Positions 21,962 through 32,112 of a stretch of 64,000 bases of DNA are shown here, one piece after another. The position numbers and the translations under genes were made by a program. The number at the start of each line of letters is the position of its first letter. The stretch's first letter is position 1. Under the pieces are notes generated by a model. That model searched no databases and was not told where the DNA came from. It was given only the letters and a program-made list of their open reading frames with translations. The stretch comes from Linanthus parryae (lineage: Eukaryota > Streptophyta > Magnoliopsida > Ericales > Polemoniaceae), in assembly GCA_023055425.1 (NCBI GenBank), contig JALGPY010000001.1, forward strand, positions 139,153,368 through 139,217,367, read 5' to 3'.

Positions 21962-24900
21962 TCAAAATAAGCCTTTGACCAGGGAGTCATTAGGAGTAAA
22001 CTGACGCGACAGATTTTCCACTTGTTCCACTTCTTGCTTCAATTGCTCATATTTGGCGTTCATCTCATGGAAGAGCTTCACAACCTCTTCAGCCTTCTGC
22101 TTTTGCTGCTCCACCTTCTGCTCCTCAGCTGCAAGGTTATGGTAGCCGCGCTTCAAATTCACGGCCGCGCGAATCTGGGTAACTCTTTTGACAAGATACC
22201 CAAAGCCCAGCTTGCCTTGAACTTTGGCGAGAAGGTTTTGACAAATGCCAAAAAGCAGCTCCGCGCTCTGAGGAGAAATGGTCGCAGGTGTGGCTGCAGA
22301 TAGTTGCTCCAAAATCCAGATGGCTTCGGTCAAAAACAGTCTCCTGTCGAAGGGCCCTATCTCCAGAGACCTCACAAATGATTGAGGATAGGAGAGGTGC
22401 ATCCGAACTAGCCAGTCCACGTCAGCTTGCTTCAACCCTAAAGCAATGTTAAACCAAGTTAGACTATTGAACTTGCAAATGAAGAGTGCAAGATGCGAAC
22501 AGCAAAGCATGACATACCAGTTCCTTCAAGGATCTCGCGCAAAGAAGGAATGCGCATTGTTGGGGCAGCTGAAGGCTGTCCTCGCTCCATTGCCCTCCTA
22601 CCAGCTGCGAGCTCTAACTCTTCATAGTTGGTAGGTAGAGTATAAGCCGCACCAGGTGCGATTGCAACCCCGACCTGCGAACTCCAAAAGTTCCACGAAG
22701 GAAGAGGTGTCGCAGGCTCAGTCATTGCCGGAGGCATGGCAGCAGCAGAAGTTGCAGCTTGATCAGGGATGCCTTCAGGTGCGACAGCACCAGCAGCATC
22801 CGTTTCTGTTTCCTCAACAGCAGCATGGGCATCTTCCTCCATCAACACGGTGTCAGCTTCGACATCATCAGAAACTTCAATGATGTCCTCGAAGGGCTCT
22901 CCCGCATATTCAGCGGCTGCGACGGGCTTCTCAGTATGAGAACTCGACACCGGGACATAGGAGGCAGAAGGTTGATTCCTTTGTTCCAACATGGCTTCAT
23001 CAGCGTTGCCTGCGATACAAAATACGATGATGTGAGGTAACTTGTGCTGCATAATATTTTATTATCTTTGGTAAGCTAAGAGCGAGCACCTCCACGCGAG
23101 GGTGGGATTGCAGTATCTTCGTCATATACTAAGGATGCGGAACCTTGTCCTATTAATGTATCTTCATTAAGCATATCTTTAAGGTGAGCGTGACCTGGGG
23201 TGCGAAAAAACCAGTCATGATTATGTTTGGGTTACTCAGCCTAGTTCACAAACGTTCAAATGATTACATAAAGGTTCACCGCACTTGCCTACTAGCCAGC
23301 GTCGAATGTCAGCTTTCGACAAGCCGTGCTTTAACGCACCAACAATCACATCTCGGTAAGTTACCGCAAGATTAAAAATCTCACCTTCGTTGCCGCCTGC
23401 GATTTCTTCAAAGTCTGCTTGGACTTGCTCCAGAGCAGTCGCATCCTCTTCTTCAGCCGCTTCATCCTCATCAACTTGAGGAACCACCTCCTCTGGAAGC
23501 ACATCTTCCTCATCAGTTGGACGCACTAAGTCGTCGACATGTTGTTCTTCGAGGCTCCTTTGCTTTACGCGTTCGAGCTCCTCTTCTTCTCGCTTTCTTC
23601 TTCTTTCAGTAGCCTCCACAGCTGTTCTTCTTGACTCGGCAAGGATGTCCTCGCTTATGGTTTCGCTGGAAACACCAGAATGAGAACCCCTCTTTTGCTT
23701 CTTGGCCAAAAGGCCACTGATGGTCTCGTCATCATCATCTGCAAAAGAACAATTCATTCAATCAAGATTGTGAAGAGTTAAGATAAGGAGAAGAGAAGTA
23801 CGATTGAGATACCTCCTGACTCTTCCTCTTGTATCTCATCTCTCTCTCTGTCTCTGACATCTTCAGTTCTTTCCTCTTCTTCATCTCCTCCTCTTGTCTC
23901 CCTTCTCTCCTCCTCTTCCTCCTGGCCAAACAAAACAAAGGTCTCCACTGCGAGCTCCTTCCGTGCTTTACTAGGCATGCGACCTTTACCTTTATCCCTG
24001 GCAGTAAGGGATCTCGCAGGAGGGGAAGTTGGAGCGCTCCTAGGGGAAGAGATTGTGATTCCTCTTTGTCTGGGCCTCTTCGCTCTCAGAGCAGCAGTTG
24101 CTGGAGGAGATGGATCATTCCTGGGTGGGGACAAGGCTGGAGTATTGTCTATCAGCGAATCAGCAAAAGCATTCATGATCTCGCGAATTTTGGTTTCAAC
24201 CGCGGGATCCATTTTCGAGGCTAGCCGAACTGGTTGTCCCTGCCTTCTTGCAGTAACAATGGTAGTGACCAGCGATTTGGAACGCTCACCAGATGCAAAC
24301 CTCCTCACATAGCACTGCGGCAGAAAATGAAGCATGAAGTTTTTGACATATTGGAATAAGGAAACTTAGCACACGCAAGAAAAATTGCTTACCTTGGCAA
24401 AAGTTTCGCTGTATCTGATGACATGCGAATCACCTCACCTAACTGCGACTATCTTTTCATCAAGAATGGTGGAGGGACAAAGGTGATTCTCGTGGTCCAG
24501 CAACGAATAGAAGCCATATTCAGACTCGTCCAGGCTACAGTTGGGACAGAAAGGGAAAGAATTCCTTTTGATCACAGGAGCTCTGCTTGGCCGAGGGGTC
24601 GACTGCGTCTCGAACCTTGTCTGCTGGGTATTCCAATAAGCGACCCAGTTTCTGGAGTAGCCACCTTCGCGGTTACCTGGAGGTTGCTCGAAGGGAAGAT
24701 TGCTCCTCAAGATTGTTTTACACTCCCCAGACAATAACCGCTTGTAGCAGCCTCTTATGATAGATTGCGGCCAGATTGATGGCGCCACCGCGTCGAAGCC
24801 AAACTGGGGAGAAACGCCAGTGGGATCAACGTCCACGGTGATTCTATCATACCTAGGTGCGAGCTCGCGAACGTACTCTGCAAGAGCAGGAAGAGAACCT

Positions 24901-26273
24901 CTCAGACAACAGCAGAAGAATTCGCGATAGTGTTCGTGGAAATGCTTCCCGCTCTAGAAAAGAAGCTCTTCAGAGAAAGCAACAGCCTTAGAGGGATACA
25001 GTTTTGGGAACCATCGCACATTCTCAACGCGTGTGGCATAAGGCCTAGCTATAAACTCTTCCCGATTGTCGCATACCAGGCTCCAAACGCACTTGGGAAA
25101 GTTAGTTCCAAACCACCTCGCAGCCCTGCCGCTATTGCGCTCCTCCTCCGCACCTGGGGGACACCATTTGCTGGGCCTAGAAGGAATTGGGGCATAAGAA
25201 GGCCATCGCTCGAAGACCCACATAGTCAAAAAAGCAATGTTAATGTAAGTCAGTACGTCGAGGCGACCACGCGATTCCTTCATTGCTACGACCAGTTGAT
25301 CCAACCTGTAGTATAGCGTGCCCAAGACTAAGGGCCCAAGTGCGACTTTCTGACCAAGGGCCAATTTCAAAGCAAGAGGAAGAACATGATAGAAGACCCC
25401 ATCATGCAGGTGGCCATCGATCAGATACCTCGACAACCAGGCGCAGAGGAAGGCGCATAGGGTCAAGTGATAACCCTTGCCATTTACATAGTTTTTAGCC
25501 TTTGGGTTTTGGCTCAAAAGCTTCTTGGTGATACTGCTGTTCGCATAATCACGAAAGAAGTATTGCCCCCACTTGCTCCAAGTGTTCTTCGCAGATGTGT
25601 CAACCAACTGCCAATCGGGAAGAAGTTCTGCGGGAGTCCACCGGGTGGAAATTTTCTTCACCTCTGACAAGCACTCCTCCATCTGCTTATACAAAGCGAT
25701 CTCTGCATCAGTTCTCAAGGGACTCAAAGGATCCACCTCGCCCACAGGAGACAAATCATACAGCATGTGCACATCTTCAAGCGTGGGAGCAGCCTCGAAC
25801 TCAGCAAAGTGGAATGTGTGAGTCGCAGGCGAGTAACGAGAAAGAAGGTTTAAAAGCATGGACTGGTCCAGCTTCACGGCAGCACCCTTCATAGCACGAA
25901 CTGCGAAATATATGCCAGCATCGTTTAAAGTAATGGCATGATTGGTCAATACATGGTCAATCCACTCATCCATGAAGTCCAATTTCTGAACAAACGCTTG
26001 AGTGGAAATCGTAGTGTACGGGAAGTACCCATTTTTGACTCCCAATCGAACCACGTCCTCGGAATCGATCAATTCGAGAAGGGCTGAGTTAACTGGAGGG
26101 GTCAACGTTTGCAATTCTTCAGCAGGGACAGAGATTGGCAAGTTCTTCACCTTAACCCTAGCATGGTAAAAGTCTTTGCCACCCAGATAGGGGGCTTTTC
26201 GCCATAAGGCCTGGGGGAGATCAGGTATTTCTTCGACCTCCTTAATAGGTTTGGTTCCTTTCGTCTTTGCCAT
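21962..26273 (-). CDS. Six-exon antisense gene in the gypsy element: plant mobile domain protein
   Basis: It is encoded opposite to the element's own transcript. Exons by splice consensus and frame: E1 26273-24393, E2 24314-23813, E3 23738-23280, E4 23194-23090, E5 23009-22518, E6 22437-21962. The five introns are 78, 74, 85, 80 and 80 bp, all GT-AG. Intron 1 is phase 0, the rest phase 1, and the joined length is exactly 1305 codons including the stop. The start ATG (MAKTKGTKPIKEVEE) is preceded by TTTTCCGCAG, so a 5' UTR intron is likely. E1 carries a plant mobile domain (FHFAEFEAAPTLEDVHMLYD near 25790; Trp-rich C-terminal part). E2-E3 are charged and low-complexity; E6 is predicted coiled coil (QLKQEVEQVENLSRQ). 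Two in-frame stops in E1 (24954-24956 TAG, 24435-24437 TGA) suggest this copy is a pseudogene. Antisense extra frames are known in Tat elements; the splice structure is read from this sequence. Confidence 0.75.
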
Positions 26274-26973
26274 TCCTGCGGAAAAGCAAGAAAAAGGGGG
26301 AGAAATACACATACTTTAGTTTGAATTTCAAGATTTAGTTTAAAGCGTACGAGGATTTATTGGAAGAAAGATGAACAGTCCAGTGGCAATCTCCAAGATT
26401 AAAGATTGGAATCGTTTGCATTATCAGGGATTTCAGAAACCCCACATTTAAAATCCTTATCATCTGGGGATTAAATCAAAGTTGGATTCAAAGAGCAAGA
26501 TCTTCAGGAAGTTATGGGTTTGCAGATCCAACGCAGTTCAAAGCATATATCAGTATATTAAACAAAATTGAACAAGGCCAACCTTGTTTTGGTAAAGCTT
26601 GCTTGGATGCGCACAATTGAAGAAGACGATTGATAAGAGAGAACTGGTGATTGATTATCCGGATCTGCTCTTGAAGGCTTCCGGGTATCATTCACTTTAA
26701 AAGAAAGAAGTGATGCTTTACAACAATGGAGAGCACAGAGTATTTATCCAAAAACAATGAAGGGTTGCGTCCTTTCAGTAGTCGAATCGCAACCGTCACC
26801 GTCGAATCGCGCAATCACAGGACGAGCTGACGTCACGTGGCACGACTCTAGGGGTTTAGGTCATAATGGCACGCACGGGGGCTGAATCTGCATATATTTG
26901 AATTGGTGCGTGGCGGCGACGCGTACGTTGGTTCCTGCGCATGGAAGTCTATCCGGCTATGAGTCTTCACGCG
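26274..26973. other. Region between the antisense gene start and the gypsy polypurine tract
   Basis: About 700 bp without a convincing coding frame. It probably holds the 5' UTR, a 5' UTR intron and the promoter of the antisense gene: an acceptor-like CTTTTCCGCAG ends two bases before the ATG. Near the right end the sequence becomes GC-rich (26870-26975). Confidence 0.4.
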
Positions 26974-26988
26974 CAGAAAGGGGGCTAA
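26974..26988 (+). other. Gypsy polypurine tract
   Basis: AGAAAGGGGGCTAA directly precedes the 3' LTR's TGTAGATAG, the expected priming site for plus-strand synthesis. Confidence 0.75.
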
Positions 26989-27615
26989 TGTAGATAGTGC
27001 TTTCTGAGCAGACAGATATTGGCCACGTGGCAATCATCTAGCACACCATATTGTGCTCCACACACACTGGATCACCAGCCGCGCTGATCCACGTGGGGGC
27101 TGCGAGACAGGGCCCTTGCATACCACTGCACGGGACTTGTAGGGACTTAGTGGTCTGGAGGCTAGAGTAAGTCATGTCGCGTGCGAGCTAAGCCCGCGCG
27201 CGACCCTTAGTAACTGCTTTTGAGAGATTTATGGCCGAGCTCCATAAACCCGGTCAATCCGGTCAAACCCAGTCAACCCCATAACGGTTCCGGTATATGC
27301 GGATAACGTGCTGTAACGGTCCCTATATACGCGGACGAACGTGCCGTTGTGGTTAAGCTAATTAAGCCGCCATTGATGGGCGCATTAACAACACTACAAC
27401 GGTCACATTCTCTGTTATATATAGATCGTTAACACTTCCATACAGGGGAGAACACACCAGATATACGCGAAAGCTCTGCCAAACCCCTGTCTCTCTCTCA
27501 TACAGCGCTATTGCCTTATTCTCTCCCTACACACAACCCAACACTTCCTGTGCCATTTTCTATTCTCTGTCTTTGGTGTACACGAAGTTCTCTCTGCATG
27601 ATTCTCTTGTACACA
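26989..27615 (+). repeat. Gypsy 3' LTR, 627 bp
   Basis: It runs from TGTAGATAGTGC to CTCTTGTACACA and is about 96.6% identical to the 5' LTR by eye count. It is followed by the duplicated target site CCTCC (27616-27620) and then element D sequence. Confidence 0.9.
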
Positions 27616-27665
27616 CCTCCCAATCAGCGCTTGTAATTTAAGGTCGACAGCCCGACCCGGTTACC

Positions 27666-28814
27666 TCAACCGAAAAGGATTGTGGAGGCTGCTTTATCCC
27701 TCCACTTCTTCTTCTTCCACCATCTCTTTTCAATGAATTCAAGTGAACCCCTGTAATGTGCAGATGGTAGAGAGTTGTAGAAGCTGTGTCTTTTCATCTT
27801 GCAATTTATCTTCTTGATCAACTTCCACAAAGTACCACTGGGCTCAAATGTGTCGCTCTCCATAAATTCATCCCAATAGTACCTCGTTGGTGCTAGATGC
27901 TCTTCAAATGACCCATGAAATTCATCCACACACCCACACTTGTTGATTTCCAACTCCTTGACTATGGCATATGGATCATCAATAAAGTAGTCAATATGAC
28001 AAGGAATTGAAAATTTATCATGATGCTCTTCCCCATAAGAATCTCCATACACAAGTCTTTCCAACTCATCACAGACTTGATTAATATGAGATAAGGAGAA
28101 TTCTTCGAAAGTATGAGTAGGGGCTTTTACCTCAATAGGTATACGCACAAGTAAATCATCAGCTTCATCGTCGGCACACCACAGGCTTCCAATGCTGGTG
28201 TCTTCCCATTCATGCCAAGGATGTGAGGGCGCATGCGGTCTTGGCTCGCAATACGGCAGGTCTTCCCATCTTCGGCACATAGGTCCACCCCAGTCTGAAT
28301 CAGAGTCTGAGTCCTCATAAATGGCAGATTCCACCAATGGTTCCTGGACACTACAGTCTTCGTTCGACTCAGGTATCTTTTCTTCCACTTGTGGTGGGGA
28401 TGATGAAGGTTCAATTTTTTTCTCACTGTCATATGGCAATGTCTCTTCTCGTGGCTCTTGCATACTTGATTCCCCTGTAGTTGATAGTTTCTCTAGTCGT
28501 TCCTTTATCCTCACCATCATCTCCCTCACGTATTCCATACCTATGGCTGAATCCTATTGTGGCACTTGTGCAGCTATGGACAAAAACTTTGTGCAAACTT
28601 GGATGTCCTCCACAATAATACGCCGTTCTGCCATATTTGCTTATGAGTCTTCCTGGTGCTGACGAAGCTGGGGGGCATGTACTCGACATGAGTCTCTACG
28701 GTCGTGCCAAATGCCGCATATGTAGCACCAAGTTATGCATGCGTCCTCGTCTTCATGGTTACACCTGCAGTGGAAACAGTAGGGGGGACCCGAATAACAG
28801 TCTTCACTCCACAT
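27666..28814 (-). pseudogene. Element D ORF, copy 2 (unknown protein, nearly complete frame)
   Basis: One frame runs from MWSEDCYSGPPYCFHCR (about 28814) to 27666, broken by two stops (28641-28643 and near 28556-28558). It encodes about 380 residues: a Cys/His-rich N-terminus (C-x6-C-x2-C, then WCYICGIWHDRRDSC), a helical segment (EYVREMMVRIKERLEKL), an acidic region with SDSDSDW, the motif HPWHEWEDTSIGSLWCADD, and a basic end EKRWWKKKKWRDKA. Where copy 1 has a glutamate codon (VPQEDSAIG), copy 2 has a stop, so the two copies decayed independently. No known domain is recognised. The N-terminal pattern resembles a zinc-binding module; function unknown. Confidence 0.65.
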
Positions 28815-28962
28815 GCTTATATTGTCTCTGGCTTCCTGCGTTCCTGAAAAACAGACTCGCAAGACACCTGTGAAGCACAGAGATATAGAATATAAAAAAA
28901 TTAAAACTAAAACTAAAATAAAAGTAATCTAAAATAACTCCTAACTAAATAATCTACCGCTG

Positions 28963-28980
28963 TCCCCGGCAACGGCGCCA
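28963..28980 (-). other. Element D primer-binding site, unit 2
   Basis: The - strand reads TGGCGCCGTTGCCGGGGA, six bases after the LTR end. Element E has TGGCGCCGTTTCCGGGGA at 43304-43321. Confidence 0.75.
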
Positions 28981-28986
28981 AAAACT

Positions 28987-30751
28987 TGACGCGATTCTTT
29001 ACGCGTATGCGCAAGTGCACGGTCAAGTAATATAGGGGTGGTATTTCAACCCCGAGTTATCGATCCCACGAGGACAGAATTTAGATTATTTAATTAGTTA
29101 TTTAGTTTGGAATACAGTAACTGGAGGAAAGATTTGATTGATTTAAAAATTAAAATAACAGCTAACTAATATTTTTGTATTTTTTTTATTTTTTTTAAAA
29201 GAGATATGGAGAAACTAGGCAATCTCTAGATCACCTAGGGCTGTAGACGATTTCCGGATTATCTGAGTAACACGTTAATTCTATCCTAATCAATCCGGGT
29301 AATAAGCTATGACAATCTCATGTCAGTCTCATGTCATTTTACGTCTCAGTTGACTACAATCTCCTCTCGGTCTCATGTTGTCTACCGGTCCATTCTATCA
29401 GGTCATCTACTGGTACGATAACGGGTCGGTCGGTCCACCGTTTCAGGAAACAGCTAAATAATCCTACCAAATCTACCCACACTAGGCCAATCCTAACACT
29501 TCTCCTTTTCGGTCTTGGTGATTCGGGATTGTGTTCAAGTTCTCTTCACAATTAGGTCGAGTCACTGTCGTGCACTCATCTAATTAACTAGTACATCCGG
29601 GTAGCTACTCCATTCATTAAGCATAGAACAAGAACGATTGAATTAGACGATATTAACTTTAAGCATGAATCAACTTGATGAACCAAACCTTAGTTTATGA
29701 ACATTAGATCTTCTCCTAAACGTGTCAATAGTCTAGGATTACTAACAATAATCAAAAACTAACATTGATTCAACAAGATGAAATCAAATACGCATGAAAA
29801 TAGATTCAATCCGGAAAAGTATCGTCTACATAAACCCTAGGCTCTCATAGAGATGCCTGGCAAAATGTCTAGCTAAAAATAATTAACCAAACAAGGTGCA
29901 ATAGTTTCTCCATACAAAATTTGAAAGAAGAAGAAGAAGATGAAACCTAGGTCTTCAATGGAGGAGGATTCCTCCTCTTGAACGTCTGTCCCTTGCTTCT
30001 TCCTCCGTTCACGTTCTTGTCTTGTGAATCTCCTCTCCTTGATTAATTGTAGTTGTAGGGTATTAAATATTTCCAATTAGTTTTAGGAAATAATCAACCC
30101 CTAGATCAAGTAGGAGACAACCCGTGCCTCTCTTTTCTTTTCCTTCATCCGTGTAGTTTTTACTTCAGCAGATCGCACGATCTCCTTAAAGCTGATCGTG
30201 CGATCTACTTCTCCCTTGCCTCAGATCGCACGAAATATTTCTAAGGACTAAGTTTGATCGCACGATCTGCAATATCAAGTCGTGCGACCTGATTAACTGA
30301 TCGCACGATCATCCACTAAGATCGTGATAACAGTGAGTTTTCTCAATTTTCTTCTCCGAATTTTTTCTAAGTCTTGCTCCAGATCGCACGACCTCAGTTT
30401 TGTTGATCGTGTGATCTGCTGAACTTGTCTTCTTTCTTCTGCGCCTACTTCCTCTCTTGTCCTTTCTTGACCAATCCCGAGCTTTGTCTCAATTCCGAAG
30501 TTCGTTTCTCCTCTTCTTTCAGTCTCCGAGTTACATTTCCTATCAAAACAACACGAAACACACCCATGCGATCAAACGTGACAAAATAGCATAAATAACG
30601 CGAGAAACGCCGGGATTTACAAGTTATCGCTCAAAGCTACACTTACTAAATTTCCTCAAGTTCATAGTGTATTGCTAATGTAATCTACACGAAATTGACA
30701 CAAAACGGTTCACAAACGTAAAAGAATTATAACTCTAATACAGAGTTATCA
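28987..30751 (-). repeat. Element D LTR2 (5' LTR), 1765 bp
   Basis: The + strand starts TGACGCGATTC and ends CAGAGTTATCA. It contains about eight copies of a TCGCACGA-centred palindrome (GATCGCACGATC and variants) between 30171 and 30416. The right neighbour is Sirevirus sequence beginning GTCACC, presumably the right copy of the target-site duplication; the left copy was lost with the deleted LTR. Confidence 0.8.
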
Positions 30752-30753
30752 GT

Positions 30754-31640
30754 CACCAACTCCTTAGAGTGGTATCTGGGAAAGATGCACCTGGCCAGAA
30801 TAGTGTGAAGGACTTTGGCTTCAACATTTAACACAGAGTGTGTTAATTGTTTGGCTGTGGTGGGAGTGTTTTGTATGTAGAACTCTTCTTTGGCTAGTTT
30901 CAGTTATTCAGTCTTTGGTGGATGATTGCTTGTGTCATACCTCTTGGGACACCCTAGCACATTGGCAAACTCAGAGTGGTCCAATTCAACCTCTATTCCA
31001 GCAACTTTAAATTGAATAAACCAAGTGTGTTGATCTCTTAACTTGTTTCATGTTCAGATAGAAGAGTCCGGTGAGTCCTCGGTAGGCTAACTCTTTAGGG
31101 TTCAGCATAAACCACAGATAACTCTTCTTTAACATAGAGATGAACTTAAGATTCATGTGTTCCACCATATGCATATTGATCATACTACAGAAACCAATAG
31201 ATCTGGAGGCAAAACCATCTAACCACTAAACTTTGGAGGTGTTTGAAACAAACCAAGTTTCATCAGGGGTTCAGTTCTTTGAGTATATTTACAGGGCCTT
31301 CTCCATATGATCTTCTTGTTGTTCTTCTGTTACCTTCCCTTTCCCTTTTTCAGCTTGAGTTGCCTTCTTCTTTTTCTTCAACTTCTTGGGACTAGAGATC
31401 TTCGTTTCAGGTTGCTTCTCTGCAGTAGCTTTCTCTTTCTTCTTCTTCTTCTTCTTTTCTGAGGAGGAAGATACAACCTTCTTGACTTTCTTTTTGGGTG
31501 CTGGAAGTTCTGCAACTGCCTCTGCACTAGGAGTTCTGGAGCTACAGTCTCCACTAATCTCTTGAACTTCATCCACTGCTGTCTTTCTTTTCTTCTCTGA
31601 ACCAGGTTTTGATCATCCGGCCATATTGATTATGTATGAT
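30754..31640 (-). pseudogene. Sirevirus accessory 3' ORF, N-terminal part
   Basis: Reading leftwards on the - strand, it starts MAG near 31623 and meets a TGA as codon 4. It continues as a Lys-rich, nucleolar-signal-like region (runs of K and S, 31500-31320), then, after stops and a frameshift, as WFVSNTSKV and MINMHMVEHMNLKFISML, and later LARCIFPRYHSKELVTD. The last codons join in frame with those at 7978. The layout, a basic N-terminus followed by a globular part, resembles accessory 'envelope-like' or putative plant transposon proteins of Sireviruses and Athila elements. That assignment is tentative. Confidence 0.55.
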
Positions 31641-32112
31641 GCGCTCCTCGTGCTCATTAGGGTTTGGGAGAAGAATAGAGAGAGGTAGGAATGGTACGGA
31701 GAGAAGAGAAGAGAAGAATATAAATACTCAAAGTGTTTGAGTTTCAAAAGGAAACTAAATCATCTTTCTGATCTGAAAAGATCTGTAATGATCAGAGAAG
31801 ATTCAAATCTTTGAGGTCGTTTGAAATAAATAATTTAATACTATATTTGGCTAAAATGAGTTTTTTAAAAAGGTAGGGGCTATATTGAGCAAATATCTAC
31901 AGAGATATCACCGAATACAGAATGATCCAAGTTTATTGACTACTAGTATAGCAGACTTATTTTCAAGGCTTTGAAAAGGTTTTCAAGGTCTTGAAACGCT
32001 GTACCATTGCAACAGATAAAAATCAAAGCTTTGAAGTTATTTTTAAGGCTATGAAAACCAGTTCAAACCTTTGAAAACACTTACAACTTACCTTTCTTAC
32101 CTGGTGCTCCCC
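31641..32112 (-). other. Sirevirus spacer between pol and the accessory ORF
   Basis: No gene. It contains a polypurine-like TTTAGGGGGAGC on the - strand at about 32108-32119 and several TTCAAGGCTTTGAA / TTCAAGGTCTTGAA near-palindromes (31963-32070). Confidence 0.6.

Larger units (their letters stand above)
12699..27615 (+). mobile_element. Tat-lineage Ty3/gypsy element with antisense gene, 14.9 kb
   Basis: It has two LTRs, candidate primer site, gag, protease, RT, RNase H, a second (archaeal-type) RNase H, integrase, a hairpin cluster, a 54-bp tandem repeat array, a six-exon antisense gene and a polypurine tract. Two RNase H domains in tandem and extra sequence between pol and the 3' LTR are hallmarks of the Tat lineage. 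It is inserted in element D with a 5-bp duplication. Point stops and two frame changes in gag-pol show it is no longer autonomous. Confidence 0.9.
7984..30751 (-). mobile_element. Element D: non-autonomous TGGCGCC-primed LTR element, partial tandem
   Basis: The - strand order is LTR2 (30751-28987), primer site, D ORF copy 2, 3' non-coding internal region (split by the gypsy element, resuming at 12693-10439), LTR1 (10438-9564), a second primer site, D ORF copy 1, and the start of another 3' region cut off at 7984. The LTR starts TGATAACTCTG and ends GAATCGCGTCA. The primer site TGGCGCCG..GCCGGGGA and the GTGTGGGGGATT tract before the 3' LTR resemble Athila-type gypsy elements, but no gag, protease, RT or integrase is present. 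The left end lacks an LTR, so the third LTR of the tandem has been lost. Confidence 0.75.

Noticed and set aside
22022..25894. Several + strand open frames opposite the antisense gene (for example 24930-25316, 25573-25894)
   Set aside because: They are shadows of the - strand exons: no domains, no starts in context, and frames break at the exon borders of the antisense gene.
30752..30756. TCAGT or TATCAGT as the target-site duplication of element D
   Set aside because: TATCAGT does occur at both junctions (7977-7983, 30747-30753), but the D LTR ends in ...TTATCA at 30751, which places the true right TSD at GTCAC; the left match is a chance or deletion-junction similarity because the left LTR is missing.
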